A stretch of 28,995 nt of DNA. Origin: a virus. The translations under genes were made by a program, and so were the position numbers. Every line of letters starts with the position of its first letter. Position 1 is the stretch's first letter. The DNA is taken from positions 1 to 28,995 of IMG/VR virus record IMGVR_UViG_3300035126_000057, one strand, 5' to 3'. Of the stretch, positions 1-7,562 are shown piece after piece. Under the pieces are notes generated by a model. That model ran no database searches. It saw nothing but the letters and a program-made list of their open reading frames with translations, and was not told the origin of the DNA.

Positions 1-820
1 GGCCTTGAGAACCCTGAACAACAATTCCAGTTCCAATTTGCGACCAGTAGGTTGCATTCGATAAATCAACACTACTAAAGACTAGGTTGTTCGCGCTTCC
101 CTCAATCAGCAGCCCTCGCGGAGTGCCGATGCTGGTCGGGTCGTAGTCGAAACGTGGGGCTTGGTAGGCATTTGCAGTTGTTGCGCGATAATCGCGCATG
201 ACTGAACCCGGTTCCAGTTGTCCTCCGAAGACCTGAAATGTTGCCGTCTTTGGAGAACCGCTGTTCAACACGCGGATTTCAATTCCGTCACTTGCGCTTG
301 ATGCTACGAATGTCAGTTGAAATCGCTGCCAAGCGGTAGTAAGCACCGGGGAAAACGCTCCAGTTGGAGTTGCAGCCCGTGCTATGCGAACATTGGAAAG
401 AGTCCCTGAAACAGCACGAATCCAAATTGAAAGCGTGTACTGAATGCCCTGCGATACTGCAACCGCTCTGCTGATTACGGCATCTGTTGATGTCGCATCA
501 AAGGTGAGTTCAACAGCACCAGTTCCTCCAAGCGGATCTGATTTACCAGCCGTTCGCGTCACAGATGTGCCGTAAGCATTCCAATATGCGTTATTGTCTT
601 GCGCTTCGCTGTATGTGAGAATGTTTGCAGCAGCCCACTCCACATACCCCTGCGAGTTGATGAAGGTGGCGTTGGTCGTGCGCGTGAACGTCAGGCGCGG
701 GTCGAGGACGCCCGTGGTGAAGTCCAGCGAGAGCGTGGAGCCGTCATCCACCGTCCCCGGAAAGGGGATCAGGGTGGTCCTGCGATTGTGCCGAGAAGCG
801 ATGATCTTGCTCAATGCCAT
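1..820 (-). CDS. Modular tail/head spike fibre-like protein, C-terminus off window
   Basis: An open frame of 273 codons starts at an ATG at 818-820, after an AGGAG ribosome site, and runs off the left edge without a stop. The protein is Ser/Thr/Ala-rich and looks like beta-sandwich modules. The first module reads LDFTTGVLDPRLTFTRTTNA. A later stretch repeats the theme: PRGLLIEGSANNLVFSS, then SNATYW, resembling the earlier NILTYSEAQDNNAYW. This Arg-Ala-Thr plus LLIE..NL..S pattern is familiar from phage spike and tail proteins with carbohydrate-binding-like domains. I infer an adsorption or decoration role. Base composition changes inside the gene: sample lines counted by hand give about 67% GC at 661-780 and about 48-52% GC at 1-360. 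This suggests a conserved N-terminal anchor joined to a more recently acquired distal part. The exact family is uncertain. Confidence 0.7.
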   Translation of the reverse strand, partial: MALSKIIASRHNRRTTLIPFPGTVDDGSTLSLDFTTGVLDPRLTFTRTTNATFINSQGYVEWAAANILTYSEAQDNNAYWNAYGTSVTRTAGKSDPLGGTGAVELTFDATSTDAVISRAVAVSQGIQYTLSIWIRAVSGTLSNVRIARAATPTGAFSPVLTTAWQRFQLTFVASSASDGIEIRVLNSGSPKTATFQVFGGQLEPGSVMRDYRATTANAYQAPRFDYDPTSIGTPRGLLIEGSANNLVFSSVDLSNATYWSQIGTGIVVQGSQG

Positions 821-835
821 GACGGCTCCTGTTGA

Positions 836-1174
836 TCACTCAATCACCCAAGCGTTGTACACCAGACCGCCGCCATTGACGATGCGGACTCGCAGCATCT
901 TCACCAGCGGAACGACTCGGCACCACGAATTGGCATTGCCGTTGATGTAGGTGGTATCGCTGGGCTTCATGGGCTCAATGTCGAACCAAGTCGTGCCGTC
1001 ATCCAGCGAACCCTGAAGGAAGGCCGCAACGGTGCTGCTGGGGGAGAGGCGGGAGCCGCTGTGGGTGACAATCACCGTGCCGTACTGGTCAGGCTGGAGA
1101 TCCGGGGCGACCGAGGAGGAATCGGTGGGAGAGGTAGAGATCGTCTGTGCATTGATGACGCGAATGACTGCCAT
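836..1174 (-). CDS. Small beta-rich putative virion protein, unknown function
   Basis: A 112-residue protein starts at an ATG after a good ribosome site (AAAGGAACAAC, then ATG). It ends 15 bp before the spike/fibre gene. It has no signal peptide or membrane segment. The composition (many Ser, Thr, Val and Gly) and the alternating pattern, for example TVIVTHSGSRLSPSSTVAAF and SLDDGTTWFDIEPM, suggest a beta-sandwich of the kind found in small phage decoration or fibre-associated proteins. It lies in the fibre module, so a virion role is likely. I do not recognise a specific family. Confidence 0.7.
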   Translation of the reverse strand: MAVIRVINAQTISTSPTDSSSVAPDLQPDQYGTVIVTHSGSRLSPSSTVAAFLQGSLDDGTTWFDIEPMKPSDTTYINGNANSWCRVVPLVKMLRVRIVNGGGLVYNAWVIE

Positions 1175-1183
1175 GTTGTTCCT

Positions 1184-1402
1184 TTAGGAGATTGCTTTTA
1201 CAGCGAGATTGAGCGCAACAGAGACACCAGCCCCGACAGCCGCAGCCATACCCATAGTGAAAGACCGCGAATGCTCCAGTTGCCGAAGTCGTTCTTCATG
1301 GTTCTTCAACTGCTCTTCTTGGATTCGCTGCATTTGAATCAGGGTATCGACCTTGCCTTCAAGGCGGCCAATGGCCAGCATGATTTCTGGTTCGCCGTGC
1401 AT
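1184..1402 (-). CDS. XhlA-like coiled-coil protein with C-terminal membrane segment (possible holin)
   Basis: A 72-residue protein. The ATG at 1400-1402 is preferred because it lies one base after the stop of the collar-domain gene; the longer upstream frame only shadows that gene. Residues about 8-50 form a charged coiled coil (IGRLEGKVDTLIQMQRIQEE, then HEERLRQLEH). They are followed by one hydrophobic segment of about 22 residues (MGMAAAVGAGVSVALNLAV) at the C-terminus. This layout is typical of haemolysin XhlA-type and similar small phage proteins linked to lysis. In T7 the holin gene 17.5 also follows the fibre gene 17, so a holin or lysis-accessory role is a fair inference, not proven. 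The upstream ribosome site is weak, which fits coupling to the previous gene. Confidence 0.72.
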   Translation of the reverse strand: MHGEPEIMLAIGRLEGKVDTLIQMQRIQEEQLKNHEERLRQLEHSRSFTMGMAAAVGAGVSVALNLAVKAIS

Positions 1403-1403
1403 G

Positions 1404-1757
1404 TTACTTGTTCGCGTTGAGGGCTCGGATGATGTAGGTGCCGGATCCAGCGGACAATCCCGCAGGAACGCTGGCCTTGATCGACGGCACCCCGAAGGTG
1501 GTCGTTCCGTTGCCCCCGTAGGTGCTTCCAAGAAGGGCCCCAAGAACCGGGTAATCGGCAATGTTGTAGGTCGATCCGGCGCATTCCAGCCAACCCTCGG
1601 GAACCGCAGCCAAGGGCCATGGCAGGATGATGCCGATGGGGAGGGCCTTGTTGAAACCCGCGTTGGTAAGGACCGTGTTTGCCGTCAGGGACTGGTTGGT
1701 GATGTCCGTCCTCAGGACGTTCTCCGTCATTTCCGGATGGATTTTGGTCGTTGCCAT
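1404..1757 (-). CDS. Tail-collar-domain fibre protein
   Basis: A 117-residue protein whose ATG lies one base after the stop of the main fibre gene. Residues about 41-100 match the phage tail-collar domain: PIGIILPWPLAAVPEGWLEC, then YNIADYPVLGALLGSTYGG and TTTFGVPSIKASVP. In most phages this domain is found near the C-terminus of long tail fibres, where it forms part of the trimeric distal structure. Here it stands alone after a short N-terminal stretch of about 40 residues. It may assemble with the gp17-like fibre or be a second, short fibre. The frame is intact, with no sign of a frameshift joining it to the upstream gene. Confidence 0.85.
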   Translation of the reverse strand: MATTKIHPEMTENVLRTDITNQSLTANTVLTNAGFNKALPIGIILPWPLAAVPEGWLECAGSTYNIADYPVLGALLGSTYGGNGTTTFGVPSIKASVPAGLSAGSGTYIIRALNANK

Positions 1758-1758
1758 G

Positions 1759-3219
1759 TTATGCCGTCCTCACAAGAAGAATAGAATAGCGGGAGGCGTC
1801 TGTGACGTTTGCGGAACACACGGTCCAAGTGCCGCCTACATGGGTTCCGCTTGTGTTGATGACCCAGTCATTGGTGGTTGCGTTTATCACAACTTTATTG
1901 GGAGTACCCGTGATTGTCGTTCCCGGTGCTGGGGCATTGTTGCCCATTGTCGCAGCCACCCATGTCGCAATAGCCAAGGCACCGATTTTGGTTCGATCCG
2001 CTTGTTCTGCTGGAGATGGGATTCCAAGCACACTACGGGCACCTCCTGCATCAAGCGACTCAATGGCTCCTGCATTAGCCGTGATTCGACCAAGGATCCT
2101 TGCCGAGTTAATGGTCGTGAGTTTGGACAGGGCGATTGCGGCGGTGGCATCGATGTCCGTGTTGATAATCGTGGACTTTACGGCCAAGGTGCCGAGTCCA
2201 AGAGTGTTACGTTGTTCGCTGGACGAAGCATCATCCAGAAGCGACCGCCCCGCAAGAGTGCAGATAATCTCTTCGATGTCGCCCCCTCCAGCCGAGGATC
2301 GACCTAGAACCTTGTCCGTGTCCGAGACATTCTGAATCTTGGCGTAGGTCACCGCATCGTTGGCAATCTTTGCGGTGGTGATTGCCGTGTCTCGAATGTG
2401 GTTGGTCGTGACTGCACGGTCCCCATCCACGGACACGCTGTCGGCCAACTTTGCGGCAGTCACCGAGTCATTCACCAGCATGGCCGTGGTGACGGACTCA
2501 TTGATGTTCCGGGCCACGCCGAAGTTGCGGGCATTGATGGCCACACCGCTGCCGACCGGAGTATCAAACACAAGGGCCGTTTCCGTGATCGTGTAGGTAT
2601 CCGGATGCTGAATCACGCCACCCCGTTCGACAAGGAACATCTCTTCAGTCAGGTTGAGAGGCGCGGGACTGAAGGCATAGGCATCACTTCCAGTTCCGGT
2701 CCAAGCCCAGACCTGAGGCGTAGTCGTTGCTCCACCGTACAGGGTAGCCGTGGTCAACTGGGCCATCGTGACGGCATCCTGAGCATCAGTGCCGTCGGCA
2801 AGGTTGGTCAGTTTCTTGGCCCCGGCATCCCAATGGGTCTGAGCAAGATTGAGAGGAAGGGCCCCTGAACCCGTGTCTTCCGCTTCCTGAGAGATGTGCA
2901 ACAGGCCCTTGGCCATGTTGTCGAGGTCTGCTTCGGTCAGAACCGAGGCATCATTGAAGTTGACCACGTTTCCTTGGAAACCGGAAACCGTGCTGGGGGT
3001 CTCTCGCTGAATCCTGACAATGGCAAGGTTGGCCGGAGCCGTGGCAAAGCGGACGAACGGGCTGGCCGTGGTCAGGTCCTGAAGGGTGTACCCCGTGGTC
3101 TGGAGGACATCATTGACATAGACCTTCAGAAAGCCGCTGGAGATCCAACCATCGATGTCGGAAAAGCCGAAGTCTGTGGTGGATCCGTTAGCGGTATGGA
3201 TTTTGTAACTGTTTGCCAT
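1759..3219 (-). CDS. T7 gp17-like tail fibre protein
   Basis: A 486-residue protein. I chose the ATG at 3217-3219 because it follows TCTAAGGAAACTT; the longer frame would start at a TTG overlapping the stop of the previous gene. The N-terminus (YKIHTANGSTTDFGFSDIDG, then FLKVYVNDVLQTTGYTLQD, then FNDASVLTEADLDNMAKGLL) matches the T7 gp17 N-terminal domain that docks the fibre on the tail. The middle carries degenerate fibre repeats of the type ITTAKIANDAVTYAKI followed by VLGRSSAGGGDIEEI, repeated later as ILGRITANAGAIESL. The distal part therefore probably forms a beta-rich trimeric shaft. T7 gp17 is 553 residues, so this protein is somewhat shorter. The extra tip may come from the collar-domain and spike genes immediately downstream. 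Confidence 0.9.
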   Translation of the reverse strand: MANSYKIHTANGSTTDFGFSDIDGWISSGFLKVYVNDVLQTTGYTLQDLTTASPFVRFATAPANLAIVRIQRETPSTVSGFQGNVVNFNDASVLTEADLDNMAKGLLHISQEAEDTGSGALPLNLAQTHWDAGAKKLTNLADGTDAQDAVTMAQLTTATLYGGATTTPQVWAWTGTGSDAYAFSPAPLNLTEEMFLVERGGVIQHPDTYTITETALVFDTPVGSGVAINARNFGVARNINESVTTAMLVNDSVTAAKLADSVSVDGDRAVTTNHIRDTAITTAKIANDAVTYAKIQNVSDTDKVLGRSSAGGGDIEEIICTLAGRSLLDDASSSEQRNTLGLGTLAVKSTIINTDIDATAAIALSKLTTINSARILGRITANAGAIESLDAGGARSVLGIPSPAEQADRTKIGALAIATWVAATMGNNAPAPGTTITGTPNKVVINATTNDWVINTSGTHVGGTWTVCSANVTDASRYSILLVRTA

Positions 3220-3236
3220 GGAAAGTTTCCTTAGAA

Positions 3237-6200
3237 TCAATCCCTGTCTCTAGGTTGCGTCTTTTCCAAATTGTATTCATCAACAATGTCCTGTTCCTTG
3301 ATGTTCAGCCATTGCTTGATGATTGGAATGTTCTGGAATGGGAGCAGCAATCGTGCCTTATGAAGCGTTCCTTGGGTGATCTCCCGTTCAATGTCAAGGC
3401 CAAGCGGCTTGCCAACGGACCTGCCGTAGACATCCTTGGCAATGCCTCCGGCTCTGGATACGGTGGCCAGTCCCGGAAAGCCGTACCAAGCCAGTCCTGA
3501 GTAACGATATGGAGAGAACAGCGGATCCTTGTCCACCAGCGTTGTCCAGAGCGCATCGGTTCCGGTGGTGGGCAGGAAGAATTCGGATGGTCCCATCAGG
3601 CTGCCTCTTAGGGCTCCAGCAACCGTCAAGGTCTTCTCCGTTTCAGCGGCCCTTTCCTTGTCTCCTGCCGCAACCTGAGACCGCCAATCGGCATAGTTAC
3701 GGCCATAGGAAATCAGTCCGCTGAGGAGCATGGTGCTGGTGATTTCCTGAGCCACCTGCACTCCACCACCCTTGGCAGTACGGCCCGCATTCTGGATGAG
3801 GAAGTTGTCGATTCCCTTCAGATTGAAGGTTCGGAACTGAGTCACAAGTCGGCCAAAGAACCCAAATGCCAACTTGTGGAAGTCGCCTCTGGTTGGAATG
3901 CTCTGAATTCGGCTCTCAACCATGCGCTGCACGAAAGCCTTGATCAGGTCCATTTCCTTGGAATCAAGATTCTTGAGATTGGTGATGCGGGCTCCCAAGA
4001 ATCCTTCACGGATCTCTGCATTGCTGCCGACAAAATCAATGATCTGCTGGTACTGCTCAGGTTCAAGTCCAAGGGCTCGGATCGAAGCGTTGTCCATCCG
4101 AGTAGTGACGCCACGGCTTACGTCATAGAGGTGTTGCAGGGTGGATGCGGCGGTCAACTGCTGGGTGAAACTGGTGATCGGAGCAAGACCAGTTATGTCA
4201 GACATCAGGTTGGCGGTGGCGTCAATCCCCTTCTTGAGGACGCCATCCATGGACGAAGGCTGCACCGAGACATCCATGAAGGCCCGCCGCATTCGGTCTG
4301 TCGATGGGGCGAACCAAGTATCAATGAAGGAAGCAAAGTTCTGGGCCTCCTTGTCCATGTTCTTCCAGTTCCCAATCATCTCGTTGAGGATCGGCATCTG
4401 AACAAGCATCTGCCTCCATCCAACCGTGCTGACAATGCGGGCAATTTCACCGAAGGCCGCAAGTCCGAACTGGCCGCCCGTGGTTAGGTAGCCGTATGGG
4501 ATGGCGATTCCAAGGATCCGGTCGCCCCATCCGGTTGTTCCCCGGTGCAGGGGTTCATAGCGGATTGCCGCGATGACTTCCCTCAGGGCCTCTTCCGTTC
4601 CTTGCTCGACTTCTCCGCTGATCTTTCGGGCAATCTTGATGGCGTCATCAATGGATTCGGCCTCAACGATGTCCTTGAACACCTCTCCCGAAGCGTTGCG
4701 GAACTCTGCACCGAAGATCCCACGGGCCCTGAATTCGTCGTTGATGGCGTTCAGAAGCCTCTTCTCGTTGATTGCCCCCATCATGGAGGTCAGGTACTTC
4801 TTGAACACGAAGGGCAGATCATCATTCGTCAGGTCGGCAATGGACATGATTGTCTTGCCGTCCCCGAGGTGGTCAATCCCTCCCCCGTTCTGGATCGTTG
4901 CCTGTTCATTCAGGAGGATTCGAGCCCGACCAAAGGGAGTCTTGCTTCCTGCCTTGGCCTTGAGCGGGCCTTCGAGGCTCTGGAGCGCATCCGCCAGTTC
5001 CTGCTCATGTTCCAGAAGCGGAGCATTCTCAGTCTTGTTTGCGATGCTGATCAGCCGTTCCGCAAAGGCTTGAGCGGCTTCGTCAAGATCCCCGGTGAAG
5101 GTGGTCTCGACGCCGTTGATCACGACCTTGCGCCCGTTTTGATCGATGGACGAGCGGATCAGCCGGATCAGATCCTTCTTTCCCTCAGGAGTGCTGGCCA
5201 GACGCCGGATCCTGTCGAATCGCCACAGGCGGGGGAAATAGTTGACAACACCACCCTTCTCAAATCCCTTCAATCCCACCTGATAGGCCATGTCGTGGAC
5301 CTTGTTCAGGAGTTCCCTGAAGCCCTTGGCGGCATCGTTCACGGCATCCACGGCATCGTCATAGGCCCCGGAACGCATCTGCTGGCCGATTCGGCGGTGG
5401 AACTCCCGGCGCAGATCCTTGTTTCCAAATGCCATCTTGAATGCCGAAGTCAGATTGACCTTGTCCAGCGGCACATTCTGGTTTCCAGCACCGAGGGCAA
5501 ATCGGATGTACTGATTCCTGTAGCCACGGAGAAAGGAGAACATCAGGAAGTGAAGTGCTGACGTACCCGCTTCCATGATGGTCTGAGGTTGAGCCTTGTC
5601 CAGAGACCTGCGGGCATTGAAGGCATGCCATGCAATGTTTCGTACCGCGCCGTTCTTCGACTGAAGAACCCGAGCAGATTGATTTCCGAAGTAACTCCAG
5701 ATTGGAATTCGCTCTGTAAGAAACCGAGTCAGGCGAGGAGTATCGCTGAAAGTAGGATCGGTTCCAACGGCACGGGCAGTACCAGCAGCGGCTCCCGCAA
5801 CAGCCTGTCCGGGAATGATCTTGACCTTGTTCATCAGGCTGGCGGGAATGTAGATCTCCTTGCCAGACTTGGCCCGCTTGTTCACGATCTCTGCAACACG
5901 CATCCGGCGAGTGTTTGCATCAAGGATCGTCCTGCCACGGGCATTCACCCTTGTAGGAGGATTCTGTGCAATCACCCGGAGTTCGTCAACGATCTCTTCC
6001 ACGGCCTTTCGGTTCACCGTTCCACCACGGTTCTTGATCTCATGGAGGATCTGGAAGATCAGCGATCCTTCGGCTTCCTTGGTCAGTTTATTGGTGGTTC
6101 CATCAAGATGGGTACCCATTCGGAAGGCGTCCCAGATTGAAGTCACCATGTCATCTCGGGTAGCCACCGTTTCAAGGCTTCGGTCAATCCCGCCGATGAA

Positions 6201-7553
6201 GGCCCGTTCTCCGCTCTTCCGCAACTTTGCGGCCACCTCTGGAGCCAAGCCCTTGGTCACTTCTTCCCAGAAAGCCTTGTTGAATGCTCCAGCCACCAGT
6301 TTCTGAGACTCAACCTTGACCAACGCGGAAGCCACCAGATTGAAGACTTCCTTGGTCATCGGGCCGCCAGCCAACGAAACCTCAAAAGCGGCTGCCTTGA
6401 TTGCAGACCGGACTCCCATGACTTCTCCACGGACTGCGGCCTGACCAGCAACCCGAAGAGGCATCTCTCTTGTTCCGGGAACGAAGAAGTCCACGCCGGG
6501 TCGGAAGCCGGGAGTGCCGAAGGTGGCCGTCCGCTGCCAATCGTTCCACACCGCATCTGAAGCCTTGCCGACCTCGTCTGCAAGCGTCCCAGTTCCACGG
6601 GCAAACAACATCTGGTCGGCTGCCGCAACGGAATCGAAGGACAAGGCCGGGTCGTAACTGACCGTATATCCGCCGGGAAGGTTCACGGTCTTGGATCGGC
6701 GCAACTTGCTGGCCTCTTCGGCAATACGTTCAGCCGCGAATTGACGGCCAAACAGCAATCCCCCGATAAGGCCGTTGGCTGCTGCTGAAACGACGATGTC
6801 CTGAATTACCTGACCCGCTTCCGGCGAGTAGGTTGGATCCAGACCGTTCTTGGCACTTTGGTATGCGACTTCTTCCGCGATTCCAAAAGCCGTATACCGT
6901 GCGGCGAGACTGGTTCTGCTGATGGTGCTGGCGGCTTCTGTGGCGGACTCAGCGATGGTCTGGTGCATCTTCCAACGGCCAGACACCGAAGCGGCGGCGC
7001 GTCCAGCCAAAATCGTTTCGACGCCCATTCCGGTCAGGATCAGGGGTTCTGCGGCCATTGAGATGGCGGTCAATCCGGCAATATCTCCAACGGTTCCCAC
7101 GATGCCGCCAACACCTTGCGCCTGAGCCTCTGGAAGACCCGCCTTCACGAATCGCAGACGATCCTTGAAGTTCCCGTAGGTCTTGGCACTCAGGATGTAG
7201 TCCCAGTTGTCGAAGGGAACGCCCTGAAGTCCATCGACAATGCCTTCGATGTTGTTGTCCAGACCGAATGTCAGGTCATCCTTCAGGGGATCGGCTTCAG
7301 ACTTGGTCTTGTACAGGTTCAGCGGGGCATCTTCCTCGTCGGTAAACGGGTTGGCAACGGCCTCTCCGAGATACCAACCAAGGACTCCAGAGAGTGAACT
7401 CCTGTTCCCGAGTATGAATCGTCCACCGTACCCATCCACCATGTCCTGAACATCCGGGTCATGGATCTGGGCCTGTGTGGCTTTCTGTTCCATCTCAATT
7501 CGCTCGAACGGAGTGAGCGAGAAGATGGGAGAATCGAATGTTGCCTTTTCCAT
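3237..7553 (-). CDS. Internal virion protein D, T7 gp16-like
   Basis: A 1438-residue protein, the longest in the window, in the gp16 position between the gp15-like and fibre genes (T7 gp16 is 1318 residues). Proteins of this class form the internal core and are ejected into the host envelope to help DNA entry. The N-terminal third has several hydrophobic or glycine-rich stretches, for example GGIVGTVGDIAGLTAISMAA and VVSAAANGLIGGLLFG, consistent with membrane interaction. The C-terminal part has the conserved-looking segment FGRLVTQFRTFNLKGIDNFL. I do not see the N-terminal lytic transglycosylase domain of T7 gp16; the first 100 residues lack the usual catalytic Glu-Ser context. The start ATG has no clear ribosome site and lies 9 bp after the previous stop. 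Confidence 0.85.
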   Translation of the reverse strand: MEKATFDSPIFSLTPFERIEMEQKATQAQIHDPDVQDMVDGYGGRFILGNRSSLSGVLGWYLGEAVANPFTDEEDAPLNLYKTKSEADPLKDDLTFGLDNNIEGIVDGLQGVPFDNWDYILSAKTYGNFKDRLRFVKAGLPEAQAQGVGGIVGTVGDIAGLTAISMAAEPLILTGMGVETILAGRAAASVSGRWKMHQTIAESATEAASTISRTSLAARYTAFGIAEEVAYQSAKNGLDPTYSPEAGQVIQDIVVSAAANGLIGGLLFGRQFAAERIAEEASKLRRSKTVNLPGGYTVSYDPALSFDSVAAADQMLFARGTGTLADEVGKASDAVWNDWQRTATFGTPGFRPGVDFFVPGTREMPLRVAGQAAVRGEVMGVRSAIKAAAFEVSLAGGPMTKEVFNLVASALVKVESQKLVAGAFNKAFWEEVTKGLAPEVAAKLRKSGERAFIGGIDRSLETVATRDDMVTSIWDAFRMGTHLDGTTNKLTKEAEGSLIFQILHEIKNRGGTVNRKAVEEIVDELRVIAQNPPTRVNARGRTILDANTRRMRVAEIVNKRAKSGKEIYIPASLMNKVKIIPGQAVAGAAAGTARAVGTDPTFSDTPRLTRFLTERIPIWSYFGNQSARVLQSKNGAVRNIAWHAFNARRSLDKAQPQTIMEAGTSALHFLMFSFLRGYRNQYIRFALGAGNQNVPLDKVNLTSAFKMAFGNKDLRREFHRRIGQQMRSGAYDDAVDAVNDAAKGFRELLNKVHDMAYQVGLKGFEKGGVVNYFPRLWRFDRIRRLASTPEGKKDLIRLIRSSIDQNGRKVVINGVETTFTGDLDEAAQAFAERLISIANKTENAPLLEHEQELADALQSLEGPLKAKAGSKTPFGRARILLNEQATIQNGGGIDHLGDGKTIMSIADLTNDDLPFVFKKYLTSMMGAINEKRLLNAINDEFRARGIFGAEFRNASGEVFKDIVEAESIDDAIKIARKISGEVEQGTEEALREVIAAIRYEPLHRGTTGWGDRILGIAIPYGYLTTGGQFGLAAFGEIARIVSTVGWRQMLVQMPILNEMIGNWKNMDKEAQNFASFIDTWFAPSTDRMRRAFMDVSVQPSSMDGVLKKGIDATANLMSDITGLAPITSFTQQLTAASTLQHLYDVSRGVTTRMDNASIRALGLEPEQYQQIIDFVGSNAEIREGFLGARITNLKNLDSKEMDLIKAFVQRMVESRIQSIPTRGDFHKLAFGFFGRLVTQFRTFNLKGIDNFLIQNAGRTAKGGGVQVAQEITSTMLLSGLISYGRNYADWRSQVAAGDKERAAETEKTLTVAGALRGSLMGPSEFFLPTTGTDALWTTLVDKDPLFSPYRYSGLAWYGFPGLATVSRAGGIAKDVYGRSVGKPLGLDIEREITQGTLHKARLLLPFQNIPIIKQWLNIKEQDIVDEYNLEKTQPRDRD

Positions 7554-7562
7554 GTGTTTAAA

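Noticed and set aside
1404-3219. Programmed frameshift joining the fibre and collar-domain genes
   Set aside because: The fibre ends at a TAA, the collar gene has its own ATG one base later with a GGA-containing ribosome site, and no slippery heptamer is evident at the junction.
4545-5561. 338-codon plus-strand open frame opposite the gp16-like gene
   Set aside because: Antisense shadow; no motif, no ribosome site, and other antisense frames of similar quality occur throughout the window.
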